Shown here: one piece after another, positions 18,301 through 27,530 of the stretch
Layout of the letters: the number at the start of each line of letters is the position of its first letter
How positions within the stretch are numbered: position 1 is the first letter of the stretch
Assembly: GCF_900100085.1 (NCBI RefSeq)
Contig: NZ_FNEJ01000019.1
Coordinates: 43,156 to 107,155 of the forward strand
Origin: Salipiger marinus
GTDB taxonomy: Bacteria; Pseudomonadota; Alphaproteobacteria; Rhodobacterales; Rhodobacteraceae
Length of the DNA stretch: 64,000 nucleotides
Direction of reading: 5' to 3'
Position numbers and translations under genes: made by a program
Notes under the pieces: generated by a model
What the model was told of the DNA's origin: nothing
Seen by the model: the letters and a program-made list of their open reading frames with translations, nothing else
The model's database searches: none

Positions 18301-18684
18301 AGCATCGTCGGCATCCTCGACCAGCTGAACGGGCCGGGGATCTTCTTCAACGAGGTGGAGGCGCGGTTCCGCATGACCCCCGACCTTATCACCCTGACAC
18401 GGGCAAGTGCGGTGGGCCCGTCCATGGGCATCTCGATGGACGGCTATGCCAATCTGGGCACCGGCATGATGGATCTGCAGGGGGTGCTGTCGCCGATCTA
18501 TATCCTGAACGGGCTCGGGCGGGTCTTTGCCCGCAAGGGCGAGGGGCTGATCGGGTTCAATTTCAACCTGCGCGGCGCCATGACCCAGCCGCAGGTCAGC
18601 GTGAACCCGCTTTCGGTCTTCACCCCCGGCATGTTCCGTGACATCTTCCGCCGCCCGCCCCCCACGATAGACCAAGGGAACTGA
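15397..18684 (+). CDS. AsmA/YhdP-like envelope protein (DUF3971)
   Basis: 1095 residues. One N-terminal membrane helix (about 25-45, [18 protein letters not shown]) anchors a very large periplasmic part made of beta-rich repeats. The C-terminal AsmA_2 region includes [14 protein letters not shown] and [12 protein letters not shown]. Proteins of this group are thought to bridge inner and outer membranes and carry phospholipid. The start is GTG 15397. queA follows 5 bp after the stop, so they share a transcript. Only the general family is certain. Confidence 0.85.
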   Translation: MTDHPSPVKLSPRRRWHWRLMKGCLLGVVLLVALATGMLWYAMGRTMSAPVWLRDQIESRLAVALPGFQVDFGDLRLQLQGEGLTRIALSDVAVRSPTGAQIAVLSDLEVGLAPTRLLLGQYELREVRLTGAMLTMRRDEEGRIGLALGDVFAADTPAPDLPTIIAQLDQLAADPRLAGLSLVAAEALTIRYEDARAGRGWTADGGRLQLTRDAGSLRLSGDVALLGQGDVAATLALNADSLIGQTSARFGMNLEGLAAQDIASQSPALAWLNGLRAPISGALRGEMAADGALGALSATLQIGKGVLQPRPETRPIRFEGARSYFSYDPATATLQFDEISVTSRFGTLVTDGRAVLGDIRRGMPQEMVGQFRISRLEADPAGVFATPLKLAGAELDWRLSFAPFRFELGRLRIADAALPLRASGVLAAEQGGWRLAVDARLDSATPEQILAVWPASALPPTRRWVAENIHAGRLRDALVSLRLEPGGTLEPYLDMRIEGVELSYSPSLPRLMEAEGQVSFYQNRLSATVDRGRLIPPEGGEIDASGSSFVIPDLRERPNVGEVNVVARGPLVAALSYLDQPPLEILTKANKPVTLGSGSAEITGQVVLPLEPHVPREAVTVRATAVLRDVQSDQIVPGRVLQAERLDVAVDDTQVAITGSADLSGVPFTGTWTQPLAPGMAGRVEGDVVLSDAVARALGIGLPAGTFSGQGVGRVGIDLPPGEVPSFALRSDLAGLGVALPQIGWRLSEGGTGTLEVAGRLGAPVTVDRLALQAAGLRAEGSVTLNADGSFDRLSLPVLQAGDWLQGGAVLTGRGRNAVPAVALRGALLDMRRAPLGAGGGGGGAAGGPVEVAVDRLQVTDNIAVEGFQGSFDTSGGLTGSFTGRVGGRAPISGDVVPRNGASAFRIRSRDAGDVLKGAGIFQNVQDGLFDMTLVPVTGQAGTYDGLLRIEGARLQKNNVAVALLDGLSIVGILDQLNGPGIFFNEVEARFRMTPDLITLTRASAVGPSMGISMDGYANLGTGMMDLQGVLSPIYILNGLGRVFARKGEGLIGFNFNLRGAMTQPQVSVNPLSVFTPGMFRDIFRRPPPTIDQGN

Positions 18685-18689
18685 CCGCG

Positions 18690-19739
18690 ATGCTGCTTTC
18701 GGATTTCGACTTTCCGCTGCCGGAGGATCTGATCGCCACGCGCCCGGCCAGCCCGCGCAGCGCCGCGCGCCTGCTGGTGGCGGAAGGCGCGTGCCTCACC
18801 GATGCCGTGGTGCGCGACCTGCCCGACTGGCTGCGCCCCGGCGACCGGCTGGTGCTGAACGACACGCGGGTGATTCCCGCGCGGCTGTCGGGGCTGCGGC
18901 ACCGCCATGGCGCGCAGGGCGACACGGCGGCGCAGATCGAACTGACCCTGCTGGAGCCGCGCCCCGGCGGGCTTTGGGCCGCACTGGTCAAGCCGCTGAA
19001 AAAGCTGCGCGAGGGCGAGACGGTGGTGCTGTCGGACGAGCTGTCCGCCACGCTGGCGGGGCGCGAGGACGGGCAGGGCCTGTTCCGCTTCAACCTGACG
19101 GGCGAGGATTTCGACGCGGCGCTGGCGCGGGCCGGGGCGATGCCGCTGCCGCCCTATATCGCCGCCAAACGCCCCGCCGACGAGCAGGACAAGACCGATT
19201 ACCAGACCGTCTGGGCCCGGCATTCCGGCGCCGTGGCCGCGCCGACCGCCAGCCTGCATTTCGACGCGCCCCTGCTTGCGGCGCTGGAGGCGCACGGCGT
19301 GAGCTTCACCCATGTGACGCTGCATGTGGGGGCAGGCACCTTCCTGCCGGTCAAGGTCGAGGACGTGACCACCCACCGCATGCATGGCGAATGGGGCGAG
19401 GTCACGGCGCCGGCCGCCGCCGAGATCGCCGCGACCAAGGCGGCGGGCGGGCGGGTGATCCCGGTAGGCACCACCGCGCTGCGCCTGATCGAGACGGCGG
19501 CGCGCGACAGCGGGCAGGTCGTGCCATGGCAGGGCGTCACCGACATCTTCATCTATCCCGGCTTCACCTTCCGCGCCGCCGACGCGCTGATGACCAATTT
19601 CCACCTGCCCAAATCCACGCTGATGATGCTGGTGGCGGCCTTCATGGGCAAGGCGCGGATCGACCGGGTCTATGCCCATGCGCTGGCGGAACGGTATCGC
19701 TTCTTTTCCTATGGCGATGCCTCGCTGCTGATCCCCTGA
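18690..19739 (+). CDS. queA: S-adenosylmethionine:tRNA ribosyltransferase-isomerase
   Basis: Transfers the ribosyl group of SAM to 7-aminomethyl-7-deazaguanine in tRNA to form epoxyqueuosine. 349 residues with the family blocks [41 protein letters not shown] and [14 protein letters not shown]. The start ATG is five bases past the preceding stop. No other queuosine gene is in the window. Confidence 0.96.
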   Translation: MLLSDFDFPLPEDLIATRPASPRSAARLLVAEGACLTDAVVRDLPDWLRPGDRLVLNDTRVIPARLSGLRHRHGAQGDTAAQIELTLLEPRPGGLWAALVKPLKKLREGETVVLSDELSATLAGREDGQGLFRFNLTGEDFDAALARAGAMPLPPYIAAKRPADEQDKTDYQTVWARHSGAVAAPTASLHFDAPLLAALEAHGVSFTHVTLHVGAGTFLPVKVEDVTTHRMHGEWGEVTAPAAAEIAATKAAGGRVIPVGTTALRLIETAARDSGQVVPWQGVTDIFIYPGFTFRAADALMTNFHLPKSTLMMLVAAFMGKARIDRVYAHALAERYRFFSYGDASLLIP

Positions 19740-19977
19740 CAGCACCACGCGGCGGATCCGCAGCGCCGCCGGAGGGCAAAACGGCCAAGATGCGACGCGC
19801 GCTGGCTTTTCCCCGCCCTGCGCTCCGTCCCGCCCGCGCCGCTGCCGCGCCCGCTTTGCACGATGCTGCTATTGCGGGCAGTTCGGGGTTGCGCCGGGGC
19901 GCGGGCACAGGCAGGCCTGAGGGCGGACAGCCCCGGATTCGGGGAAACCTGCGGCCCGCTTGCAAACGGAGACAGAC

Positions 19978-21279
19978 ATGCGCGAGGTTCTGAGAAACTC
20001 CTGGGCCCTGCTTCTGGGCATCATGCTGCTCATGGTCGGCAACGGTCTGCAGGGCTCCCTGCTGGGGGTCCGGGGCGGGCAGGCGGGCTTTTCCGCCCTG
20101 TCCATGTCGCTGGTCATGTCGGGCTATTTCGCGGGCTTCCTTGTCGCGTCGCGCATGACGCCGGGGATGATCCGCCGCGTCGGCCATGTGCGGGTCTTCG
20201 CCGCGCTGGGCTCGTTCATCTCGGCGGTGCTGATCCTTTATCCCGCCTTTCCGCATCCGGCGGTCTGGATGGTCGAACGCATGATCATCGGCTTCTGCTT
20301 CTGCGGAGTCTATGTCACCGCCGAAAGCTGGCTCAACAACGCCTCGACCAACGAGAACCGGGGGCAGGCGCTGTCGGCCTACATGATCGTGCAGATGGTC
20401 GGCATCATCTCGGCGCAGGCGATCCTGCTGATCCCCGACCCCTCGGGCTTTCTGCTGTTCGTGATTCCCTCGGTGCTGGTGTCCATCGCCTTCGCGCCGA
20501 TTCTGCTGTCGATCTCGCCGACACCGGCCTTTGACAGCACCAAACCCATGAGCCTGCGCGAGCTTTACCGCGTCTCGCCGCTGGGCGTCACCGGCATGTT
20601 CCTGCTGGGCGGCGTGTTCTCGGCGCAGTTCGGCATGGCGGCGGTCTATGGCTCCGAAGCCGGGCTGCGGCTGGGCGAGATCTCGATCTTCGTCGCCAGC
20701 TTCTATGTGGGCGCGCTCATCACACAATATCCGCTGGGCTGGCTGTCGGACCGCATGGACCGCCGCCAGCTGGTCGCCATGGTGGCGGCGGTGGGCGGGA
20801 TCGCGGCGGTGGTCGCGGTCACGGCGGGCGGCAATTTCCCGGTCCTGCTGGCGGCGGCCTTCCTGATCGGCGGCGCCTCCAACCCGCTCTATTCGCTGAT
20901 CATTGCCCATACCAACGACTTCCTGAAGTCCGAAAACATGGCCTCCGCCTCGGCGGGGCTGCTGTTCATCAACGGCTGCGGCGCCATCGCGGGCCCGATC
21001 ATCACCGGCTACATGATGGAACTGATGGGCCCGGGCGGCTATTTCGTGCTGATCGCCGTGCTGATGCTGGGGCTGACCGCCTATGCGGGCTGGCGGATGA
21101 CCCGCCGCGCGGCCCCTTCGGTGGAAGAAACCAGCAGCTATACGCCGGTGGCGCCCACCGGTTCGCCGGTTGCGCTGGAAGTGGCGCAGGAAGTGGCGAT
21201 CGAGGCGGCGGAATCCGCCGCAGAAGCCGCCGAAGCCGCCGCCGAAGCCGAAAATACCCGCGCGCAGCCCGGCCAGTAG
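19978..21279 (+). CDS. MFS transporter (YcaD-like) with an Ala/Glu-rich tail
   Basis: 433 residues, twelve helices. The pattern VERMIIGFCFCGVYVTAESW and SEAGLRLGEISIF is that of the YcaD/UMF1-like sugar-or-drug MFS group common in alphaproteobacteria. The last 45 residues are a soluble, acidic, alanine-rich tail (EAAESAAEAAEAAAEAE), unusual for a transporter. Start ATG 19978 has GGAGA seven bases upstream; a TTG at 19960 is less likely. The substrate is unknown. Confidence 0.85.
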   Translation: MREVLRNSWALLLGIMLLMVGNGLQGSLLGVRGGQAGFSALSMSLVMSGYFAGFLVASRMTPGMIRRVGHVRVFAALGSFISAVLILYPAFPHPAVWMVERMIIGFCFCGVYVTAESWLNNASTNENRGQALSAYMIVQMVGIISAQAILLIPDPSGFLLFVIPSVLVSIAFAPILLSISPTPAFDSTKPMSLRELYRVSPLGVTGMFLLGGVFSAQFGMAAVYGSEAGLRLGEISIFVASFYVGALITQYPLGWLSDRMDRRQLVAMVAAVGGIAAVVAVTAGGNFPVLLAAAFLIGGASNPLYSLIIAHTNDFLKSENMASASAGLLFINGCGAIAGPIITGYMMELMGPGGYFVLIAVLMLGLTAYAGWRMTRRAAPSVEETSSYTPVAPTGSPVALEVAQEVAIEAAESAAEAAEAAAEAENTRAQPGQ

Positions 21280-21405
21280 CGCCTTGGCCGGGGTCCGTCG
21301 CAGGTTCTGTCGCAATTGACAGAAAACGTGACTTCTGATGTTGGCTTGGAAAACTGTAAACTTTCCATGACGACCATCAGGCATTGCAAAAAAGGACCCG
21401 GACAG

Positions 21406-21996
21406 GTGGACAACGTGAAATCGCCCGAGGAGATCCTCTCGTTCTGGCTCGACGAGGTGGGAGAGGCGAAATGGTATGTGGCAGAGGAGGCGCTGGACGC
21501 CACGGTCCGTGACCGGTTTCTGACCACATGGGAGGCGGCGATGGAGGGCCGCTTCGGCCTGTGGCTGACCCATCCCACCGGCGCGCTGGCCTATGTCGTG
21601 CTGCTGGACCAGTTCCCCCGCAACATGTTCCGCGACAGCGCGCGCGCCTTTGCCTCCGACGGGGTGGCGCTGGCCGCGGCCAAGCAGGCGATCCATCGCG
21701 GCTGGGATCTGCGGATCGACGAGCCCGCGCGGCAGTTCTTCTACCTGCCGCTGATGCATTCGGAAAACCTTTGTGATCAGGACCGCTGCATCCGCCTGAT
21801 GAAGGAACGGATGCCGCAGACCGGCGCCTCCAACCTGCTGCATGCCCGCGCGCATCGCGAGGTGATCCGCAAGTTCGGGCGCTTCCCCACCCGCAACGCC
21901 GCGCTCTCCCGCCCCTCCACGGCGGCGGAATCCGGCTATCTCAGCGATGGCGGCTATGGCGCCACGGTGCGCCGCCTGCAGGCCGAAGCCGCCTGA
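21406..21996 (+). CDS. DUF924 family protein
   Basis: 196 residues, cytosolic, all-helical (TPR-like fold by family). Conserved DUF924 features: LSFWLDEVG, the aromatic KWYVAEEAL, the LLDQFPRNMFRDSARAF block and FFYLPLMHSENL. Function is unknown. The start is GTG 21406, because AAAGGA lies 9 bases upstream and it gives the family N-terminus; an ATG at 21367 has no ribosome site. A strong terminator follows. Confidence 0.85.
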   Translation: MDNVKSPEEILSFWLDEVGEAKWYVAEEALDATVRDRFLTTWEAAMEGRFGLWLTHPTGALAYVVLLDQFPRNMFRDSARAFASDGVALAAAKQAIHRGWDLRIDEPARQFFYLPLMHSENLCDQDRCIRLMKERMPQTGASNLLHARAHREVIRKFGRFPTRNAALSRPSTAAESGYLSDGGYGATVRRLQAEAA

Positions 21997-22012
21997 TCGC
22001 CGCGCGAATCCC

Positions 22013-22043
22013 GACCCGGCCACCTGCGTGGCCGGGTCTTTTT
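22013..22043 (+). terminator. Strong intrinsic terminator after the DUF924 gene
   Basis: An 11-bp perfect stem (GACCCGGCCAC / GTGGCCGGGTC) with loop CTGC, followed by TTTTT. Confidence 0.92.
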
Positions 22044-22093
22044 CCCTCCGCCGCCCCGCGCCCTGCCGCAACGCGTTGAAGCCGCGCGGAGGA

Positions 22094-22111
22094 TGGTTTA
22101 ACGTCAAACCA
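22094..22111. promoter_or_regulatory. Palindrome upstream of lpd
   Basis: TGGTTTAACGTCAAACCA: 6-bp arms (TGGTTT/AAACCA) around AACGTC, between the terminator at 22043 and the lpd start at 22135. It is AT-rich for this genome and placed where an operator would be. The binding protein is unknown. Confidence 0.45.
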
Positions 22112-22134
22112 CTTTGACACGGCGGGAGAGAGCC

Positions 22135-23529
22135 ATGGCTTCGCAAGACTTCGACATGATCGTGATCGGCGCCGGACCCGGCGGCTACGTGGCCGCCATC
22201 CGTGGCGCCCAGCTTGGCCTCAAGGTGGCCTGCGTGGAACGCGAGCATATGGGCGGCATCTGCCTCAACTGGGGCTGCATTCCCACCAAGGCGATGCTGC
22301 GCTCCTCGGAAATCTACCATTACATGGCGCGGGCCAAGGAATACGGCCTGACCGCCGAAAAGATCGGCTATGATCTTGATGCCGTGGTCAAACGCTCGCG
22401 CGGCGTGGCCAAGCAGCTCAATTCCGGCGTCACGCATCTGCTGAAGAAGAACAAGGTCACCGCCTTCATGGGCGAAGCCTCGATCCCGGCCAAGGGCAAG
22501 GTCACGGTCAAGACCGACAAGGGCACCGAGGAGCTTTCGGCGAAATCCATCGTCATCGCCACCGGCGCCCGCGCCCGCGAACTGCCGGGGCTGGAGGCGG
22601 ATGGCGATCTGGTCTGGACCTACAAGCACGCCCTGACCCCCAAGCGCATGCCGAAAAAGCTGCTGGTCATCGGCTCGGGCGCCATCGGCATCGAATTCGC
22701 CAGCTTCTACAACACGCTCGGCACCGACACGACCGTGGTCGAGGTGATGGACCGCATCCTGCCGGTGGAAGACGAGGAAATCTCGAAATTCGCCAAGAAG
22801 CAGTTCGAAAAGCAGGGCATGACCATCCGCGAAAAGACCATGGTCAAGAAGCTGGACCGGGGGCAGGGCAAGGTCACCGCCCATATCGAACAGAACGGCA
22901 AGACCACGACCGAGGAGTTCGACACGGTGATCTCCGCCGTGGGCATCGTCGGCAATACCGAAGGTCTGGGGCTCGAAAAGCTCGGCGTGAAGGTCGAAAA
23001 GACCCATGTGGTGGTCGACCGCCACTGCCGCACCGGGGTCGAAGGCATCTATGCCATCGGCGACATCGCGGGCGCGCCGTGGCTTGCGCACAAGGCCAGC
23101 CATGAAGGCGTGATGGTGGCCGAACTGATCGCGGGCGGCCATCCGCATGCGGTGGAGCCGTCCAGCATCGCGGGCTGCACCTATTGCCACCCGCAGATCG
23201 CCTCCGTGGGCCTGACCGAAGCCAAGGCCAAGGAACAGGGCTATCAGATCAAGGTCGGGCGCTTCCCCTTCATCGGCAATGGCAAGGCCATCGCGCTGGG
23301 GGAATCCGAAGGCATGGTGAAAACCATCTTCGACGCCAAGACCGGCGAGCTGCTGGGCGCGCATATGATCGGCGCCGAAGTCACCGAGCTTATCCAGGGC
23401 TATGTGGTGGGCCGCCAGCTGGAAACCACCGAAGAGGATCTGATGAACACCGTCTTCCCGCATCCCACGCTCAGCGAGATGATGCACGAATCGGTGCTCG
23501 ACGCCTACGGCCGCGCCATCCACTTCTGA
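22135..23529 (+). CDS. lpdA: Dihydrolipoyl dehydrogenase
   Basis: E3 of 2-oxo-acid dehydrogenase complexes or the glycine cleavage system; oxidises dihydrolipoamide with NAD+. 464 residues: FAD-binding GAGPGGYVAA, the redox pair Cys43/Cys48 in GGICLNWGCIP, NAD-binding GSGAIGIEFASFY, and the C-terminal HPTLSE with the active-site His-Glu pair. The start has GGGAGAG upstream. It stands alone between a terminator and repeat copy 4, so its dehydrogenase partners lie elsewhere. Confidence 0.95.
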   Translation: MASQDFDMIVIGAGPGGYVAAIRGAQLGLKVACVEREHMGGICLNWGCIPTKAMLRSSEIYHYMARAKEYGLTAEKIGYDLDAVVKRSRGVAKQLNSGVTHLLKKNKVTAFMGEASIPAKGKVTVKTDKGTEELSAKSIVIATGARARELPGLEADGDLVWTYKHALTPKRMPKKLLVIGSGAIGIEFASFYNTLGTDTTVVEVMDRILPVEDEEISKFAKKQFEKQGMTIREKTMVKKLDRGQGKVTAHIEQNGKTTTEEFDTVISAVGIVGNTEGLGLEKLGVKVEKTHVVVDRHCRTGVEGIYAIGDIAGAPWLAHKASHEGVMVAELIAGGHPHAVEPSSIAGCTYCHPQIASVGLTEAKAKEQGYQIKVGRFPFIGNGKAIALGESEGMVKTIFDAKTGELLGAHMIGAEVTELIQGYVVGRQLETTEEDLMNTVFPHPTLSEMMHESVLDAYGRAIHF

Positions 23530-23589
23530 TCCTGCGGGACGGCGGCGCACCGGGCGCCGCCGTCCCCCCTCCTGCCGCTGCGCCTTGCG

Positions 23590-23650
23590 CTTCCAGCGGC
23601 CCCAAATATCCCGGGGGGTCCGCGTCAGCGGACGGGGGCAGCGCCCCCTG
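23590..23650 (-). repeat. Dispersed GGGATATTT element, copy 4 (reverse)
   Basis: Reads on the minus strand as GGGGGCGCTGCCCCC, a stem GTCCGC/GCGGAC with loop TGAC, then CCCCCCGGGATATTTGGGG. It lies 60 bp after lpd, opposite in orientation, so the plus-strand RNA also forms both hairpins and could end there. Confidence 0.8.
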
Positions 23651-23987
23651 CCTCCTCTCCGCCCCCGCGTCCCGCTTGCTGCGCCGCGCCACCCCCTCCG
23701 CCGCGCTGCGGCGCCATTCTCCTTGACATTGTGCCGCCCATGCCCCACTTGAACGGGGTGCGCCGCGCTGCCGCGTGAGCAAGCCATGCCCCGAGGGGCA
23801 TAGCGGCGCCCAGACATCTCCGGTTCCCATTCACGCAGGGGTTCGCAGGCAAGGCCAGTCACGCGGGAAACGCCCGTCTGATCCGAGGTCCTGCCACACC
23901 TCGTGCGCCACGGCTGGCTTCGTGCCCGCGTGTCCATGACCTCCGCCGGTGCGGGCCGCAGGGTCTTGCCGGTTCAAAGGAACACTC
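23651..23987 (+). other. Leader region of the DEAD-box helicase gene
   Basis: This 337-bp stretch has no credible gene. It holds a TTGACA at 23723-23728 without a matching -10 hexamer, and a perfect hairpin ATGCCCC-GA-GGGGCAT at 23786-23801. A long structured 5' leader is common for RNA-helicase genes, but no known motif is recognised. Confidence 0.4.
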
Positions 23988-25286
23988 TTGTCCGAATTTC
24001 AGTCTCTTGGCCTCGCGGCCTCCCTGATCGAGGCGCTGAACCGCGCCGCCCTGACCGAACCCACCCCCATCCAGAGCCAGGCGATCCCGCTGGCGCTTGC
24101 GGGCCATGACGTGCTGGGTCTGGCCCAGACCGGCACTGGCAAGACCTTTGCCTTCGGCCTGCCGCTGATCCATCACCTGCTTTCGGCCCAAGGCAAGCCC
24201 GCGCCGAAATCCGCCCGCGCGCTGATCCTTGCCCCCACCCGCGAACTGGTGAACCAGATCGCCGACAGCCTGCGCGTGCTGACGACGGGCGGCCATCTGC
24301 GCGTCGCGACCGTGGTGGGCGGCCAGTCCATCAACCGCCAGATCGGCGTGCTGTCGAAGGGCACCGACATCCTTGTCGCCACCCCGGGCCGTCTCATCGA
24401 CCTGATGGAGCGCGAGGCGGTGCTGCTGGGCAGCGTCACCCATCTGGTGCTGGACGAGGCCGACCAGATGCTGGATCTCGGCTTCATCCATGCGCTGCGC
24501 AAGATCGCGCCGCGCCTTGGCACGCCGCGCCAGACCATGCTGTTTTCGGCCACCATGCCCAAGCAGATGGAAGAACTGAGCCGCGCCTATCTCAAGGATC
24601 CGAAGCGGGTGCAGGTCGCGCCTCCGGGCAAGGCCGCCGACAAGGTCACCCAGTCGGTGCATTTTGTCGACAAGAACGACAAGCCCACCAAGCTGCGCGA
24701 AATCCTGTCGCGCGACCGTGACGCGCTGACGCTGGTCTTTGCCCGCACCAAACATGGCGCGGAACGGCTGATGAAGGGCCTCAAGGCCGACGGGTTCAAC
24801 GCCGCCTCCATCCACGGCAACAAGAGCCAGGGCCAGCGCGACCGCGCCATCAAGGCCTTCCGCGATGGCGAGATCACCGTGCTGGTGGCCACCGACGTGG
24901 CGGCGCGCGGCATCGACATTCCGGGCGTGGCCTATGTGGTCAATTTCGACCTGCCCGAGGTGCCCGACAACTATGTCCACCGCATCGGCCGCACCGCGCG
25001 CGCCGGGCGCGAGGGCGAGGCGATCGCCTTCTGCTGCGCCGAAGAAGTTGATCTGCTGCGCCAGATCCAGAAGCTGATGAAGATCGACATCCCCGTGGCC
25101 AGCGGCGTGATGCCGAAGGCCGTGGCCCCCAGCAGCCCCTCGCGCGGGCCGCGCGGCGGTCAGGGCCATGGCCGGGGCGGTCAGGGGCAGGGGGCAGGCC
25201 GGCGCGGTGGCGCCAAGGCGCCTGCGGCCTTCACCGGCGAAAAGTCCGGCGGCGCGCGTCGCCGGCGGGGCCGTTCGGCAGCCTGA
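23988..25286 (+). CDS. DEAD-box ATP-dependent RNA helicase (RhlE-like)
   Basis: 432 residues. All core motifs are present: PTPIQSQAIP (Q motif), AQTGTGKT (Walker A), PTRELVNQ, TPGRLIDLM, LDEADQMLD, FSATMP, ATDVAARGID and HRIGRTARAG. The last 50 residues are Gly/Arg-rich (RGPRGGQGHGRGGQG), an RNA-binding tail. The start is TTG 23988, which gives MSEFQSLGLA as in relatives and has AAAGGAA six bases upstream; the in-frame upstream extension is unlike the family. Acts in ribosome assembly or RNA unwinding, often under cold. Confidence 0.92.
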   Translation: MSEFQSLGLAASLIEALNRAALTEPTPIQSQAIPLALAGHDVLGLAQTGTGKTFAFGLPLIHHLLSAQGKPAPKSARALILAPTRELVNQIADSLRVLTTGGHLRVATVVGGQSINRQIGVLSKGTDILVATPGRLIDLMEREAVLLGSVTHLVLDEADQMLDLGFIHALRKIAPRLGTPRQTMLFSATMPKQMEELSRAYLKDPKRVQVAPPGKAADKVTQSVHFVDKNDKPTKLREILSRDRDALTLVFARTKHGAERLMKGLKADGFNAASIHGNKSQGQRDRAIKAFRDGEITVLVATDVAARGIDIPGVAYVVNFDLPEVPDNYVHRIGRTARAGREGEAIAFCCAEEVDLLRQIQKLMKIDIPVASGVMPKAVAPSSPSRGPRGGQGHGRGGQGQGAGRRGGAKAPAAFTGEKSGGARRRRGRSAA

Positions 25287-25365
25287 GGCGGCGGACGGGA
25301 CAAGGCTCTTGCGGCGGGCGCCCCTTCGGGTGTAGCCACGCGCCTCGCCGCCAGAGGATCCCGTC

Positions 25366-26604
25366 ATGACCCCCCGCACGCTTGCCATCGACTTTGGCAC
25401 TTCGAACTCCGCCGCGGCCATCGTGGCGGAGGGCAGGCCCCGGCGCCTGATGATCGAACCGGGCGCGGACACGCTGCCCACCGCCGTGTTCTTTCCCGAG
25501 GACCGTTCTGCCATGCGCATCGGTGCCGCCGCAGCGGAGGCGCTGATCGCGGGCGAGGACGGGCGCTACATGCGGGCGCTGAAATCGGTGCTGGGCACCG
25601 CGCTGTTCCATGAAAGCCGGATGATCGGTGGCAGGCGCCGCAGCCTCGCCGAGATCGTCACCGAATTTCTGGCCGAAATGAAGGCCCGCGCCGAAGCCGA
25701 TGCCGGGGGCCGGTTCGATGCGGTTCTGTCGGGCCGTCCGGTGCATTTCCACACCAAGGACGAGGCGCGCGACGCGCAGGCAGAGGCCGATCTGCGCGCC
25801 TGTTATCACGCCGCAGGCTTTGCCGAGGTGGATTTCCTGTTCGAACCCGAAGCCGCCGCGCGGGCCAGCCATGGCGGCGCAGAGGGGCTGGGGCTGATCG
25901 TCGACATCGGCGGTGGCACCTCCGATTTTTCGGTCTTTCGCAGCACGCCCTCGGGGGCGGAAATTCTGGCCAGCCACGGCATCCGGCTGGGCGGCACCGA
26001 TTTTGACCATGCCGTGTCGATGACCCATGCCATGCCGCTGCTGGGTCTGGGCAGCGAGCTGCGCCGCGAGTTTGGCGAGGGGCTGCTGCCCCTGCCCAAC
26101 GCGCTGTTTGTCGAACTGTCGACATGGGCCACGATCCCGTTCCTGTATACCCGCGACACCGAACGCAGCATCGCCGAGATGCTGCGCCTTGCGGTGGAGC
26201 CGGAAAAGCTGCGCCGTCTGGCCAGCGTCATCAGGGAACATCTGGGCCATGACCTTGCCTTCGCGGTGGAGCGGGGCAAGATCGACGCCAATGGCGGGCA
26301 GGCGGCGCAGATCGCCATGGGGCTGATCGAACCGGGCCTAGCCGCCCCCATCACCCCCGGCACGCTGAACGCCGCGCTGGTGCAGATGCGCGAGCCGCTG
26401 CGCATGGCGATGTATCACACGCTGATGATGGCGCAGGTCTCGCCTGCGCAGATCTCCTCGGTCGTGCTGGTCGGCGGCTCCAGCCTGATGGCGCTGGTGG
26501 CGGAGGAGGCGGGCACGGTCTGTCCCGGCGCCACGCAGCACCGGGCAGAGGCGTTTACGGCGGTGGTCGACGGGCTGGCGCTGGCGGCGGCGGCGCGCGG
26601 CTAG
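25366..26604 (+). CDS. Hsp70 family protein (YegD-like)
   Basis: 412 residues: only the actin-like ATPase domain of Hsp70 with a short tail, no substrate-binding domain. Phosphate loops are visible as LAIDFGTSNSAAAI and IVDIGGGTSDFSVF, with the adenosine motif VVLVGGSSLM. YegD relatives are distant DnaK homologues of unsettled role. It converges on the VOC gene so tightly that both stop codons share the palindrome CTAG at 26601-26604. Confidence 0.9.
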   Translation: MTPRTLAIDFGTSNSAAAIVAEGRPRRLMIEPGADTLPTAVFFPEDRSAMRIGAAAAEALIAGEDGRYMRALKSVLGTALFHESRMIGGRRRSLAEIVTEFLAEMKARAEADAGGRFDAVLSGRPVHFHTKDEARDAQAEADLRACYHAAGFAEVDFLFEPEAAARASHGGAEGLGLIVDIGGGTSDFSVFRSTPSGAEILASHGIRLGGTDFDHAVSMTHAMPLLGLGSELRREFGEGLLPLPNALFVELSTWATIPFLYTRDTERSIAEMLRLAVEPEKLRRLASVIREHLGHDLAFAVERGKIDANGGQAAQIAMGLIEPGLAAPITPGTLNAALVQMREPLRMAMYHTLMMAQVSPAQISSVVLVGGSSLMALVAEEAGTVCPGATQHRAEAFTAVVDGLALAAAARG

Positions 26605-27407
26605 GGCTGGGCGGCCAGCCTGTACCGGATGCCCCACGGATCGGCCAGATCGGTGCCGATCCGGGCGCGCAGCGCCTCGGGCGCCTCCGCCCCAAGGCGC
26701 AGTTCGATTTCGGCAATCCCTGTCGCCTTGGGGTCGCGCGGCCCGGCGCCCCAGCTGTTCCAGATATTGGTCGCCAGATGGTGGTGATAGCCGCCAGAGC
26801 CGAAGAACAGCGCGCCGCGATAGGTGCAGGTCAGATCAAATCCCAGATCCTCGGTATAGAACTGCCGCGCCGCCTCCAGCGCGCCGGTCTGCAGATGCAC
26901 ATGGCCGATCACGCTGCCCTCGGGCGCACCACGCCACGGCGCCTGCGCACGCGCCGCCAGCGCCTGCAGATCCAGCGGCTGCGTGTCCATCGCAATCTCC
27001 GTCCCCTGCCAGCGCCAGCTGGCGCGGGGGCGGTCCGCATAGACCTCGATGCCATTGCCTTCGGGATCGGCGAGATACATCGCCTCGCTCACCAGATGGT
27101 CAGAAGCGCCCTGCCAGTGGATGCCGCGTTCCGCCACATGCCGCAGCCATGCCGCCAGATCGTGCCGCGTGGGCAGCAGAAAGGCGATGTGAAACAGCCC
27201 CGCTTCCCGGCGGGAGGCGCGGCGGGCGGCGGGATCGGCGCGCAACGCGATCAGCACCCGGTCGCCCACGCCCAGACTGACATGGCTGGCATCGCCCGCC
27301 ATGGGGTGCAGCCCCAGAACCTCCTGATAAAACGTGCTCATGGCGGCAAGGTCGCGCACGGTCAGCGTCACGCGACCGATTTCGATGGGGGCGTCGCTGC
27401 TGGGCAT
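26601..27407 (-). CDS. VOC-family ring-cleavage-type dioxygenase or glyoxalase
   Basis: 268 residues with two VOC modules: residues about 8-120 (VTLTVRDLAAMSTFYQEVLGL, ending DPEGNGIEVY) and 150-265 (IGHVHLQTGALEAARQFYTEDLGFDL). Metal ligands are likely His in FHIAF, Glu in GIEVY and His in GHVHL. CatE-like extradiol enzymes have this layout; the substrate is not known. Start ATG 27407 has GGGAGA upstream. Transcribed away from a LysR gene across a 123-bp gap with palindromes, so probably controlled by it. Confidence 0.82.
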   Translation of the reverse strand: MPSSDAPIEIGRVTLTVRDLAAMSTFYQEVLGLHPMAGDASHVSLGVGDRVLIALRADPAARRASRREAGLFHIAFLLPTRHDLAAWLRHVAERGIHWQGASDHLVSEAMYLADPEGNGIEVYADRPRASWRWQGTEIAMDTQPLDLQALAARAQAPWRGAPEGSVIGHVHLQTGALEAARQFYTEDLGFDLTCTYRGALFFGSGGYHHHLATNIWNSWGAGPRDPKATGIAEIELRLGAEAPEALRARIGTDLADPWGIRYRLAAQP

Positions 27408-27466
27408 GGCCGGTCTCCCTGTGGCTGTGGCGGATCCGCTCCGTCTCTGGAGATATGGCGCTTGTG

Positions 27467-27512
27467 ATTTGCCAATGAAATGGCGACTGTCGGGAATGAC
27501 TTTCGCCATTTC
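27467..27512. promoter_or_regulatory. LysR-type operator region between the VOC and LysR genes
   Basis: A T-N11-A box, ATTTGCCAATGAAAT (27467-27481), overlaps a perfect inverted repeat: GAAATGGCGA (27477-27486) and TCGCCATTTC (27503-27512), 16 bp apart. The centres are about 26 bp apart, 2.5 helical turns. Confidence 0.6.
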
Positions 27513-27530
27513 GTTCCGAATGAGGCGCGC

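Noticed and set aside
21316..21405. DUF924 start at TTG 21316 or ATG 21367, and a TTGACA promoter at 21316-21321
   Set aside because: Both upstream starts lack a ribosome site, while GTG 21406 has one. The TTGACA has no convincing -10 at 16-18 bp.
19642..23937. Very long minus-strand reading frame (1431 codons) opposite queA, MFS, DUF924 and lpd
   Set aside because: It is a GC-bias shadow: the plus strand has four clear families over the same bases, and the minus frame is His/Arg/Gly-rich with no recognisable domain.
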